Notes under the pieces: model-generated
Databases searched by the model: none
Told to the model about the DNA's origin: nothing
What the model saw: only the letters and a program-made list of their open reading frames with translations
Translations under genes and position numbers: made by a program
Part shown: one piece after another, positions 27,546-34,013 of the stretch
Numbering within the stretch: position 1 is the first letter of the stretch
Layout of the letters: every line of letters begins with the position of its first letter
NCBI GenBank assembly: GCA_002789015.1
Contig: PFSJ01000025.1
Coordinates: forward strand, 1-45,811
DNA from: a candidate division WWE3 bacterium CG_4_9_14_0_2_um_filter_35_11
GTDB lineage: Bacteria > Patescibacteriota > WWE3 > 2-01-FULL-39-13
Direction: 5' to 3'
DNA: 45,811 nt

Positions 27546-28060
27546 TAATTATTCATCTTGAAGATAATCCTAACAAATTGCGTATAACTGTAGAAGCTTT
27601 TATTGTACACAAAGATGAAATCCTGCTTTTTAAAAGAGATAATAAAATTAAAGTATTTCCTGGTTTTTGGTCTGTTCTTGGAGGACATATAGATTTTTCT
27701 GAAGATCCATTAACAGCTTGCATCCGAGAAATAAAAGAAGAGACAGGTTTGGTGGTTTCTTGTCCAGATCTAAAACTTAAGTTTATCTCCTATCATTACC
27801 ATATAGATAGAAACGAGACATGGAATATTTTTGGTTTTTTTGCGTCTGTTTCGGATAAGTCAAAAACTGTTAGTTCGGACGAAGGAAAATCTAGGTGGAT
27901 TCCTTTAGAAAAAGTTAGTGGGATGGATTTGTTTCCACCGGTTGCCCATTATTTAGATCATACGCTTAACCGTGATTTTGGATTGCTTTACTCAGTTAGT
28001 GAGTGGGAGAACGCAAAACTAGTCAAAGTATTATCGGAAAAATCGGATCGAGATGATTAG
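27521..28060 (+). CDS. Nudix hydrolase
   Basis: About 179 aa from ATG 27521. A perfect Nudix box, GGHIDFSEDPLTACIREIKEETGLV (Gx5Ex7REUxEExGU), preceded by RITVEAFIVHKDEILLFKR, identifies a hydrolase of nucleoside-diphosphate-linked substrates; the substrate is not deducible. The track start at 27398 overlaps the YdjM-like gene and is unlikely. A good promoter overlaps ATG 27521, and its predicted start point is near 27552. The real start may therefore be TTG 27578 (LRITVEAF), right where the domain begins. Start uncertain, family certain. Confidence 0.87.
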   Translation: MLFTRVLKLIIHLEDNPNKLRITVEAFIVHKDEILLFKRDNKIKVFPGFWSVLGGHIDFSEDPLTACIREIKEETGLVVSCPDLKLKFISYHYHIDRNETWNIFGFFASVSDKSKTVSSDEGKSRWIPLEKVSGMDLFPPVAHYLDHTLNRDFGLLYSVSEWENAKLVKVLSEKSDRDD

Positions 28061-28061
28061 G

Positions 28062-28121
28062 TTAAATAAAAATACAGTTTGCGATCTTGACTACGATTTA
28101 CATCAGGCTAAACAAAATGAA
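28062..28121 (+). pseudogene. Deleted remnant of an HTH antitoxin gene
   Basis: Reads LNKNTVCDL directly joined to DYDLHQAKQNET. The intact gene at 28571 has LNKNTVYDL and DYDLYQAEQTDL separated by about 28 codons. The remnant is thus a second copy with an internal deletion, probably between short CTTGA-like repeats. It lacks a start and is followed by a stop. Confidence 0.75.
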
Positions 28122-28125
28122 ACTC

Positions 28126-28305
28126 GAGATTAAAAACGTAATAGGAAGTCTACGAAGATTGCTTGGGTGTTATTTTCTTAAGGTTCTATTCTTTTTGAGT
28201 CTAGTTTGTCAAATGAGTAGATTTGTTTGATTTAGCAGATTGAGTTTTATGATCACCCAGACAGAATTGCTTTTAAAAAAACATTTGTATCTATCAAGTA
28301 GCAGG
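28126..28305. other. Gene-free stretch in toxin-antitoxin islet
   Basis: No convincing ORF, RNA or repeat seen. A 38-codon ORF starting near 28117 is short and shows no family resemblance. Confidence 0.4.
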
Positions 28306-28482
28306 TCATTCAGTTCCTTCGCGTAATATTATGCTTGCATTAATTTCTTTGGCCTTTTCGATATCGTCTTTTTTTGTGACGTATTTTTTATCCTTCTTGA
28401 ATTTATAACCAAAAAAGTCCTTTATGGTTTTGGTAACCGGTATTCGTCCTTTTAAGTTTACGGCGGAGGTGTTTTTAGGCAT
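28306..28482 (-). CDS. Small basic protein, 58 aa, possible antitoxin-type
   Basis: Not in the ORF track (below its length limit). Translation MPKNTSAVNLKGRIPVTKTIKDFFGYKFKKDKKYVTKKDD, ending INASIILREGTE. Lys-rich, no membrane segment. NLKGRIPVTKTIKDFFG is faintly like AbrB/SpoVT swapped-hairpin starts, not enough to assign. A TACAAT -10 lies at 28497-28492, 9 nt before the ATG, the same arrangement as other first genes here. Divergent from the HTH-PIN pair. Confidence 0.5.
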   Translation of the reverse strand: MPKNTSAVNLKGRIPVTKTIKDFFGYKFKKDKKYVTKKDDIEKAKEINASIILREGTE

Positions 28483-28491
28483 TGTATATGT

Positions 28492-28497
28492 ATTGTA
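28492..28497 (-). promoter_or_regulatory. -10 element of the 58-aa ORF
   Basis: Minus strand TACAAT, 9 nt before ATG 28482; weak -35 TTTCAA 17 bp upstream. Confidence 0.35.
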
Positions 28498-28535
28498 GTA
28501 TGTGTAAGGACTTTTTGAAAAGTGGACTTCCTGTA

Positions 28536-28564
28536 TTGACTAGTTTAGACCTGTTTGGTATTGT
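28536..28564 (+). promoter_or_regulatory. Promoter of the HTH-PIN pair
   Basis: TTGACT (28536-28541), 17 bp, TGg TATTGT (28559-28564). The ATG at 28571 begins 6 nt below the -10, so its A is the predicted +1. Confidence 0.6.
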
Positions 28565-28570
28565 TTAGCC

Positions 28571-28828
28571 ATGCAAGATCCACAGAAGGTTTATACTCCA
28601 GAACAGGTAGCTGAAATGCTTCAATTAAATAAGAATACTGTTTACGATCTTATCGGTCGTGGTGAAATTTTGGCCAAAAAGTTCGGCAAAGTATATAGAA
28701 TTCCTAAAAGTTCTCTTTCTTTTATGTTTACAGGGCTTGATTATGATTTATATCAAGCGGAACAAACAGACTTGGCAAATTTAGATAAGATAAATTTTGA
28801 GCTTAAAAGTGTTAGAGAAAAAGCATGA
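28571..28828 (+). CDS. Excisionase/MerR-type HTH protein, probable antitoxin
   Basis: 85 aa. YTPEQVAEMLQLNKNTVYDLIGRGEILAKKFGKVYRIPKSSL (about 9-50) is a standard excisionase-family DNA-binding domain. The C-terminal 30 residues are acidic and probably bind the partner. ATGA overlap with the PIN gene downstream is typical of toxin-antitoxin pairs. Likely represses its own promoter, inferred. Confidence 0.8.
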   Translation: MQDPQKVYTPEQVAEMLQLNKNTVYDLIGRGEILAKKFGKVYRIPKSSLSFMFTGLDYDLYQAEQTDLANLDKINFELKSVREKA

Positions 28829-29259
28829 AGAGGATGCGTGTTTTTCTCGACTCGGATGTTGTTATCTCTTCGATGATGTCAAAAGAAGGCGCATCAAGAA
28901 TTTTGACATCTGGAAATGGACTTTTTCTTCCTGTCATCTCGGACTTTTCCTTACAGGAAATTATGAAAGTTTCTGAAAGACTTCATATCTCTAAAAGTAT
29001 TTTTGAACAAGTTATCAATTCTATTAAGGTTATAAAAACTAATCATTCACTTGAGAACTTTAAGAAAGAATTTTCTAAATATGTTTTAGATATTAATGAC
29101 GTTCATATCATTGGGAGCGCTGTGAATTTGAATGTAGGATTTTTAATAACATTCAACTTGAAGCATTATAAACAAGAAGACATCAAGGCAGATCTAAAAA
29201 TCATCACCATAACTCCTGGAAGTTTTTTACAATACATACGAGGGGTAAAACAGGGTTGA
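28825..29259 (+). CDS. PIN-domain protein, probable toxin (RNase)
   Basis: 144 aa. RMRVFLDSDVVISSMMSKEGAS carries the first catalytic Asp of PIN nucleases; FSLQEIMKVSERL supplies the Glu; DINDVHIIGSAVNLNVGFLITFNLKHYK is the third motif. The usual TxD in the last strand reads TFN, so the fourth acidic position is Asn. PIN toxins cleave tRNA, rRNA or mRNA. Paired with the upstream HTH gene. The residue change may weaken activity. Confidence 0.8.
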   Translation: MKRMRVFLDSDVVISSMMSKEGASRILTSGNGLFLPVISDFSLQEIMKVSERLHISKSIFEQVINSIKVIKTNHSLENFKKEFSKYVLDINDVHIIGSAVNLNVGFLITFNLKHYKQEDIKADLKIITITPGSFLQYIRGVKQG

Positions 29260-29276
29260 TCTATTTTGGAATTAAT

Positions 29277-29350
29277 TGGAGGCCCGAGTCGGAATCGAAC
29301 CGGCGGTGAGAGTTTTGCAGACTCCTGCCTTACCACTTGGCTACCGGGCC
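29277..29350 (-). tRNA. tRNA-Cys (GCA)
   Basis: Minus strand GGCCCGGTAGCCAAGTGG at the 5' end; anticodon stem GGAGT/ACTCT with loop CTGCAAA, anticodon GCA. U73 discriminator, CCA encoded. The T-stem GCCGG/CCGAC has one C-A mismatch; acceptor has a terminal G-U. Discriminator U fits Cys. Confidence 0.93.
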
Positions 29351-29360
29351 ATTTGTGTAT

Positions 29361-29366
29361 ATTCTA
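29361..29366 (-). promoter_or_regulatory. -10 element of tRNA-Cys
   Basis: Minus strand TGTTAGAAT, extended -10, 10 nt before the tRNA 5' end. Confidence 0.5.
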
Positions 29367-29433
29367 ACATGAATAAGCTTTATCTTTCGTTGCAAAGGTA
29401 GGCTTTTAATGTTAGCTTTTAGGTGTATTTAAA

Positions 29434-30594
29434 ATGAAAAAATTCGATATTTATCAAGTTATTACCGTTATCCTATCTGTAGCAATAATTGTCTCTATTG
29501 GTGTTTTTATCTATAACTTATCTTTTGGCGGTTTTGGAAAAGCCGCTTTAAGCGTTGATGTACAAAATGGTAAAGCTGCTGTCATTATAAACGGTAAAGA
29601 CAAGGGTGAGACCCCCGTTTATACAGAAGAATTAAATGCTAAAAATATAAACGTACAAATTAACGGTGAGGCGTCTTCCTATAGCACAATTATTAAACCT
29701 TCTGCTGGAACTTTGGCTGTTATAAAAAGAGAACTTGGCGTTGGCGGAGCTTTTGGTTCAGGCTTAAATATTTGGTTTATAAAAGGAAGTGCTGATGATT
29801 CTAGCATTTCGGTTATATCTCCAGATACAGATGGTGTTTCGGTTATTGTTGATGGTGTGGAAATGGGAAAAACTCCTATTAAATTTTCAACAAATGATTT
29901 ATTAAAACAAAGTGATGAAGGTAAATATGTTATTACTTTCAAAAAAGATAAATATCAAGACCAAGAAGTTGAAGTAAAGGTAAAGCCTGGGTATGAATTA
30001 AATATCAGAACTGATATGTTCCTAAAGCCAATGTCTGCGGAACTTGTTTCACTAACTGGTTTTGACGAAGGAATTAGATTTGTCGGATTTAAAGGGATGA
30101 CGGATGCGGCTTTTGCCGACCGAAAGGTCTGGGCAAAAGCCGCATCCTACTGGATTTCCGCCCACGGATCAATTATTTTTGACGGGAATAAAATCGAAAA
30201 GTTTGATTATTTTATCTCTGATGATGGAAAAATATATAACGCAGAAGCCAACGAGATTTCTGCAGATGATTTAAAAGCCGAATCAGGAAATGTAATTATG
30301 TACCTTGGTTCTTCAAGTGATTCGAATATTTCAGATTCCGCGAAAGCTTCAATTGAAGCCTCTACAGGAAAGGTTGTCGCTTCTGGTGCAAATGGAAAGA
30401 TTAAAATAAAACCAACAGGAATAGGATATTTAAAGGTCCGAAGTAGTAATTCGACTGGTAGCACTCAATTAGGAAAAGTTGATGAAGGCGCAACTTTTGA
30501 TGTTATTGAAGTTAAATCTGGATGGTATAAAATCGCATATGAAACTGGAAAAGAAGGATGGGTTAGTGGAACGTATGTCGAAAGCGTAAATTAA
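29434..30594 (+). CDS. Anchored surface protein with PEGA and SH3b domains
   Basis: 386 aa. Membrane helix at about 7-32 (VITVILSVAIIVSIGVFIYNLSFGG). Two PEGA-type segments follow: AAVIINGKDKGETPVY (about 48-63) and VSVIVDGVEMGKTPIKF (about 130-146) with KDKYQDQEVEVKVKPG. The C-terminal 60 residues are an SH3b domain (YLKVRSSNSTGSTQLGKVDEGATFDVI, SGWYKIAYETGKEGWVSGTYVE), which often binds peptidoglycan. Likely envelope-associated. A long perfect hairpin occurs mid-gene. An AGGTG ribosome site precedes the ATG. Promoter candidate TTGCAA-17-TAGCTT upstream. Confidence 0.78.
   Translation: MKKFDIYQVITVILSVAIIVSIGVFIYNLSFGGFGKAALSVDVQNGKAAVIINGKDKGETPVYTEELNAKNINVQINGEASSYSTIIKPSAGTLAVIKRELGVGGAFGSGLNIWFIKGSADDSSISVISPDTDGVSVIVDGVEMGKTPIKFSTNDLLKQSDEGKYVITFKKDKYQDQEVEVKVKPGYELNIRTDMFLKPMSAELVSLTGFDEGIRFVGFKGMTDAAFADRKVWAKAASYWISAHGSIIFDGNKIEKFDYFISDDGKIYNAEANEISADDLKAESGNVIMYLGSSSDSNISDSAKASIEASTGKVVASGANGKIKIKPTGIGYLKVRSSNSTGSTQLGKVDEGATFDVIEVKSGWYKIAYETGKEGWVSGTYVESVN
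30102..30147. repeat. Perfect 16-bp hairpin with GAAA-capped inner stem inside PEGA gene
   Basis: GGATGCGGCTTTTGCC (30102-30117) pairs with GGCAAAAGCCGCATCC (30132-30147). The 14-nt interior contains GACC-GAAA-GGTC, a second stem with a GAAA tetraloop. Read in frame as TDAAFADRKVWAKAAS. Confidence 0.85.
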
Positions 30595-30608
30595 TTTTAG
30601 TACCTGCT

Positions 30609-31187
30609 ATGTACGCTAAAACTTTAGTCAAGCTGATAGACTATGCAATATTTCCTGCGGTTTTAATCGCCTTTGCAAAGGTTGGTTCAGCTATCTTATT
30701 TTCACAATATTTCAATTTTTCATATAAGACAGAGGGCGTAAGGATTGTTTTCGAAAGTGTTGAAGCATTTGTTGCAATCAATTCATATTCATCCCTTGTT
30801 ATGTTTTTTGCTGTGCTTTCAGGTCTTGGTTGGGTAATTGTGAAAGCTAATCTATTTCATGATACACATATAAGACCTTCGTTTTCTGCAATGCTATTTA
30901 GCATGAATTTAGAAGATCTTATTCACACAACGGAAACAATCTACGCACAAGCCTTTATTTGGCTATCATTTGCCTGGTTAATTACAATTATTTTTGGAGT
31001 TTATAGTTATTTTGGTTTGTCTTATCTTTGGATATTTTTACTCTCCTTAGCTTTTTCTATCCTAGCGACAGCTCTTCTAGTTATTGATATAGAAAGAGAA
31101 ATTAAGTCTGATAAAGAGATTTTCAATATGCCTTTAGAGCCAACCAATCGCGTAGTTAAATTCGCAGAGGAAATATTTGTATCATGA
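30609..31187 (+). CDS. Integral membrane protein, unknown
   Basis: 192 aa with about four hydrophobic segments (LIDYAIFPAVLIAFAKVGSAILF, SLVMFFAVLSGLGWVIV, AFIWLSFAWLITIIFGVYSYFG, LWIFLLSLAFSILATALLVI) and a short cytoplasmic-like tail. No family recognised. It is 14 bp after the PEGA gene and overlaps the next gene by 4 bp, so the three are probably an operon. Confidence 0.7.
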   Translation: MYAKTLVKLIDYAIFPAVLIAFAKVGSAILFSQYFNFSYKTEGVRIVFESVEAFVAINSYSSLVMFFAVLSGLGWVIVKANLFHDTHIRPSFSAMLFSMNLEDLIHTTETIYAQAFIWLSFAWLITIIFGVYSYFGLSYLWIFLLSLAFSILATALLVIDIEREIKSDKEIFNMPLEPTNRVVKFAEEIFVS

Positions 31188-31606
31188 AAACAGTATTTAA
31201 GAATTCCTTATTGGTTACCGTTTTAGCTGGATTGTTAGTTTTGCCGATGTCAGGATTTAGCCTTTTTGATTATCCTAAACTCGATACAGCACCGTCACGG
31301 ATATTGGGTGTTAATTCCGACAGCCCGATGAAAGTTAAAGTAAGGGTTTTAGATCAGGTAGATTTGAGATTGTCCCTTTCTGGTGATTCTTCACAGAAAT
31401 TTTATAATGTTATTCCAGAAGAATATCTTTCTGATGAATATTCTGAATATGTTGTAGCTCCAAGAAATTTGTCTGATTCAGGCTACTCGTTTGAGATTTT
31501 AGATAACGGTTTATCAAAAGATTTGGTCGTGATGCATTCTGGCGATCTGGTGAAATCAAAGATTGTGGATGTTTCCGTGCTTATAATGAGGGCTACCCCT
31601 TTTTAA
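31184..31606 (+). CDS. Small exported protein, unknown
   Basis: 140 aa with a signal peptide (KNSLLVTVLAGLLVLPMSGFS). The rest is a small beta-rich domain (MKVKVRVLDQVDLRLSL, YSFEILDNGLSKDLVVM). ATGA overlap with the membrane protein upstream. The C terminus (MRATPF) and stop codon are encoded by a GGGCTACCC hairpin repeat, so the end may have been set by repeat insertion. Confidence 0.65.
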   Translation: MKTVFKNSLLVTVLAGLLVLPMSGFSLFDYPKLDTAPSRILGVNSDSPMKVKVRVLDQVDLRLSLSGDSSQKFYNVIPEEYLSDEYSEYVVAPRNLSDSGYSFEILDNGLSKDLVVMHSGDLVKSKIVDVSVLIMRATPF

Positions 31607-31630
31607 TTCTAAAAAAAGGGTAGCCCTCAT
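31586..31630. repeat. Long GGGCTACCC/GGGTAGCCC inverted repeat; possible terminator
   Basis: ATGAGGGCTACCC (31586-31598) pairs with GGGTAGCCCTCAT (31618-31630), 13 bp perfect, extended by T5/A5 with one bulge. Each arm is itself a small GGG-CTA-CCC hairpin followed by a T-run, so it can act as terminator on either strand. Same family as the valS and 44126 elements. Confidence 0.75.
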
Positions 31631-31645
31631 AGGACCCTCGTCTGA

Positions 31646-31651
31646 TATACT
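31646..31651 (+). promoter_or_regulatory. -10 element of the UbiA-type gene
   Basis: TGa TATACT, ending 7 nt before ATG 31659. No good -35. Confidence 0.45.
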
Positions 31652-31658
31652 TTCTGCA

Positions 31659-32579
31659 ATGATTATTTATCATTTCGTGCGAGCTTTACGTCCTAGACAG
31701 TGGATTAAAAATACAGTTGTATTTGCCCCACTAGTATTCCAAGGAGTTTTATTCAATCCGTTATATTTTTCTAAAGCCTTTTTAGCTTTTCTATTTTTTT
31801 GTGGTGTTGCTTCTGCTTCTTATTTAATTAATGATCTTTGGGATGTCGATCGAGATAGGTTACATCCTGTAAAAAAAAATAGGCCAATTGCTTCCGGAGA
31901 TTTGCCAAAACCGTTTGCTTGGATGGCGATAGCTTTGTTGTACGGGATTTTAATTCCATCTTCTTTTTTGATTGTTGGAAAATATTTCGGAATAGTTTTG
32001 GTTATGTACGTAGTTTTGCAATTAGCTTACAATTTTAAGCTAAAAAACGTCATTATCGTTGATGCATTAACTATTTCAATTGGGTTTATTTTAAGAGCTT
32101 TTGCGGGAGCCCTTGCAATACCACTTTCAATATCTTCCTGGTTAATCCTAGCAATAACCGGTGTTTCATTACTTTTAGCTTTTGGAAAAAGGCGAGCAGA
32201 AAGGACGTTGCTTGAATCTCAAGGAATGTCAAAAGCAAGCACAAGGTCAATACTTAGACATTATCCAGATACTCTTCTTGATTCTATGATTTCAATGTCC
32301 GCATCATTTTCAATAATTACATACTCTCTTTTTGCATTTCAAGTTTCACCAGAAACTTCTATTGGGCGTGATTTGCAGTCATATATACCTTCTACTTTAA
32401 TTAGTGCAAAGTTATTAATGTTAACGATTCCTCTTGTTATATATGGAGTCGGAAGATATCTCTATGTTATTTATGAGAAAAGTGAAGGGGAAAGTCCGGA
32501 ACGCGTTTTATTGGATGATAAGCCTTTGTTTTATACCGCAATTTTTTGGATTATCTTTGTAATTCTTATAACCAATTAA
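31659..32579 (+). CDS. UbiA-family prenyltransferase, decaprenyl-phosphate phosphoribosyltransferase-like
   Basis: 306 aa, about eight membrane helices. ALRPRQWIKNTVVFAPL and YLINDLWDVDRDRLHPVKKNRPIASG (the NDxxDxxxD metal-diphosphate motif followed by HPxKxxRPIASG) match the DPPR synthase subgroup of UbiA rather than quinone enzymes. That subgroup transfers phosphoribose from PRPP to polyprenyl phosphate, the first step to a lipid-linked pentose donor. A second Asp motif is weak (SGSF-type region ILRHYPDTLLDSMISMSASFSIITYSL). Converges on the MraY-like gene with a 3-bp gap; PAP2 phosphatase is in that operon. Confidence 0.83.
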   Translation: MIIYHFVRALRPRQWIKNTVVFAPLVFQGVLFNPLYFSKAFLAFLFFCGVASASYLINDLWDVDRDRLHPVKKNRPIASGDLPKPFAWMAIALLYGILIPSSFLIVGKYFGIVLVMYVVLQLAYNFKLKNVIIVDALTISIGFILRAFAGALAIPLSISSWLILAITGVSLLLAFGKRRAERTLLESQGMSKASTRSILRHYPDTLLDSMISMSASFSIITYSLFAFQVSPETSIGRDLQSYIPSTLISAKLLMLTIPLVIYGVGRYLYVIYEKSEGESPERVLLDDKPLFYTAIFWIIFVILITN

Positions 32580-32582
32580 TTC

Positions 32583-34013
32583 CTATTGTTTTGGTTTTTT
32601 TATAAAGTTGATTGATGCAATGCCAGCTATAATTAATGTTGCTATTGTTGCTAAGGACAAGGCGCGAATTTGCCCTGAAGTTAATATTCCTATTGCACCT
32701 AATAAAATTGTAGTCGACCAATAAAAAACCGCGACTTTTTGTTTGCTCCAGCCAAGGCCTTCGAGTAATTTATGGTGCAGATGTTCTCTATCACCCCAAA
32801 ATGGAAGTTGTTTTCGTCTTAATCTTCTTACAATTGCAAAGAGTCCATCAAGGAATGGAATCATAAGTACGATTAATGTTGTGGCTACTTTTGTGCTTCC
32901 AAGTATTGATAATGCAGCAATTATTAATCCTGCGGAAGTCGCACCAAATCCCCATAATAATTTTTGAGGAGGCCATGTAAAAATCGCCATTCCTAGCCCA
33001 GCTCCAGAAGTTAAAGCTGCAAGCTTAATAAAGATTCCAACCCCTGGATCTTCATCTAGTGTTTGTAACATTAAAATTGAAATGACGAAAGCTGAAATTG
33101 TCACAAGGCCTGCATATACTCCATCAGTTCCATTTGCCCATGACATAAAATTCATTGTCCAGCCAATCCAGAGTGCGGCTGCAAGTGCTCCAAAATAATA
33201 GATTTTATGTTCGCCTGCGAAATTTATTACGTATTTATATGAATCAAGCTTTATGGCTTCACCAAACGGGTTAGATATGTAAATCAAAATTATCCCCGAT
33301 AAAACTGCAATAGAAATCGATAGCGCTTGAATTAAAAGTCTTTTGTAAGGACTTACATCTTTTTTGTCGTCAACGAGCCCAACAACAACACAAATTATTG
33401 AGCCGATTATTATTCCAATAATTTTTTGACTTGTAATTATTGGCAATAAGAATATCCCTGGTATTAGAATTCCTAGTAAAAACGCAAACCCGCCCGCTCT
33501 TGGAACCGGTTTTTTTAAAAGCATTCCTGGGTGTTTATGTCTAAATGGGTCGTCCATAAAATTATATTTTTTAGCAAATTTTATAACTAGTGGAGTAATT
33601 ATTACCGTAGATAAAAACGCTAAAACCATTGGAATCAACAAAAGTTTAATCCATATAGGGAATAATATTTCCTTTGTCGATGATATGTAAACGATTCTAA
33701 CTGCATATGAATTTATAACAATTGTGCAAAGAAGCGTTACAAATGAATAAAATCTTGAAATATAAAAATTTGATTTCGAGTTTTCATAAAATGAAAGTGC
33801 CGCATTTGTAATGATAATAAGTGCAGAAAGACCAAGTAGTATCCACATACTTGATTTGTTTGCGAGTTGTAAATTGCCCCATGGCAATGTATATAAAAAA
33901 GGAATTTTTAAAGGTAAATATTCATACGCGATTTTTACGTAATAAGCACTTAACAATAGAATGATTATGCATGTCACGTAAATCCATGTTAGCGAATTTA
34001 TTATAAATTTCAT
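32583..34013 (-). CDS. MraY/WecA-type polyprenyl-phosphate sugar-1-phosphate transferase
   Basis: 476 aa polytopic. Motifs: FMDDPFRHKHPGMLLKKPVPRAGGFAF, GLVDDKKDVSPYKRL (DDxxD-like), NFMSWANGTDGVYAGL (NxxNxxDG-like) and HLHHKLLEGLG (the WecA-type HxHH). These enzymes load a sugar phosphate onto a lipid carrier on the cytoplasmic face. An extra N-terminal region of about 120 residues with three helices precedes the usual start. It overlaps the GT2 gene by 4 bp; last gene of the PAP2-tatD-GT2 operon. MraY itself versus a WecA/TagO-like role cannot be separated, but HLHH favours WecA-like. Confidence 0.85.
   Translation of the reverse strand: MKFIINSLTWIYVTCIIILLLSAYYVKIAYEYLPLKIPFLYTLPWGNLQLANKSSMWILLGLSALIIITNAALSFYENSKSNFYISRFYSFVTLLCTIVINSYAVRIVYISSTKEILFPIWIKLLLIPMVLAFLSTVIITPLVIKFAKKYNFMDDPFRHKHPGMLLKKPVPRAGGFAFLLGILIPGIFLLPIITSQKIIGIIIGSIICVVVGLVDDKKDVSPYKRLLIQALSISIAVLSGIILIYISNPFGEAIKLDSYKYVINFAGEHKIYYFGALAAALWIGWTMNFMSWANGTDGVYAGLVTISAFVISILMLQTLDEDPGVGIFIKLAALTSGAGLGMAIFTWPPQKLLWGFGATSAGLIIAALSILGSTKVATTLIVLMIPFLDGLFAIVRRLRRKQLPFWGDREHLHHKLLEGLGWSKQKVAVFYWSTTILLGAIGILTSGQIRALSLATIATLIIAGIASINFIKKPKQ

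Noticed and set aside
29277-29350. tRNA-Cys as a pseudo-tRNA because of the T-stem mismatch
   Set aside because: All other stems, the GCA anticodon, U73 and encoded CCA are intact and a promoter is present; one C-A mismatch is tolerable.
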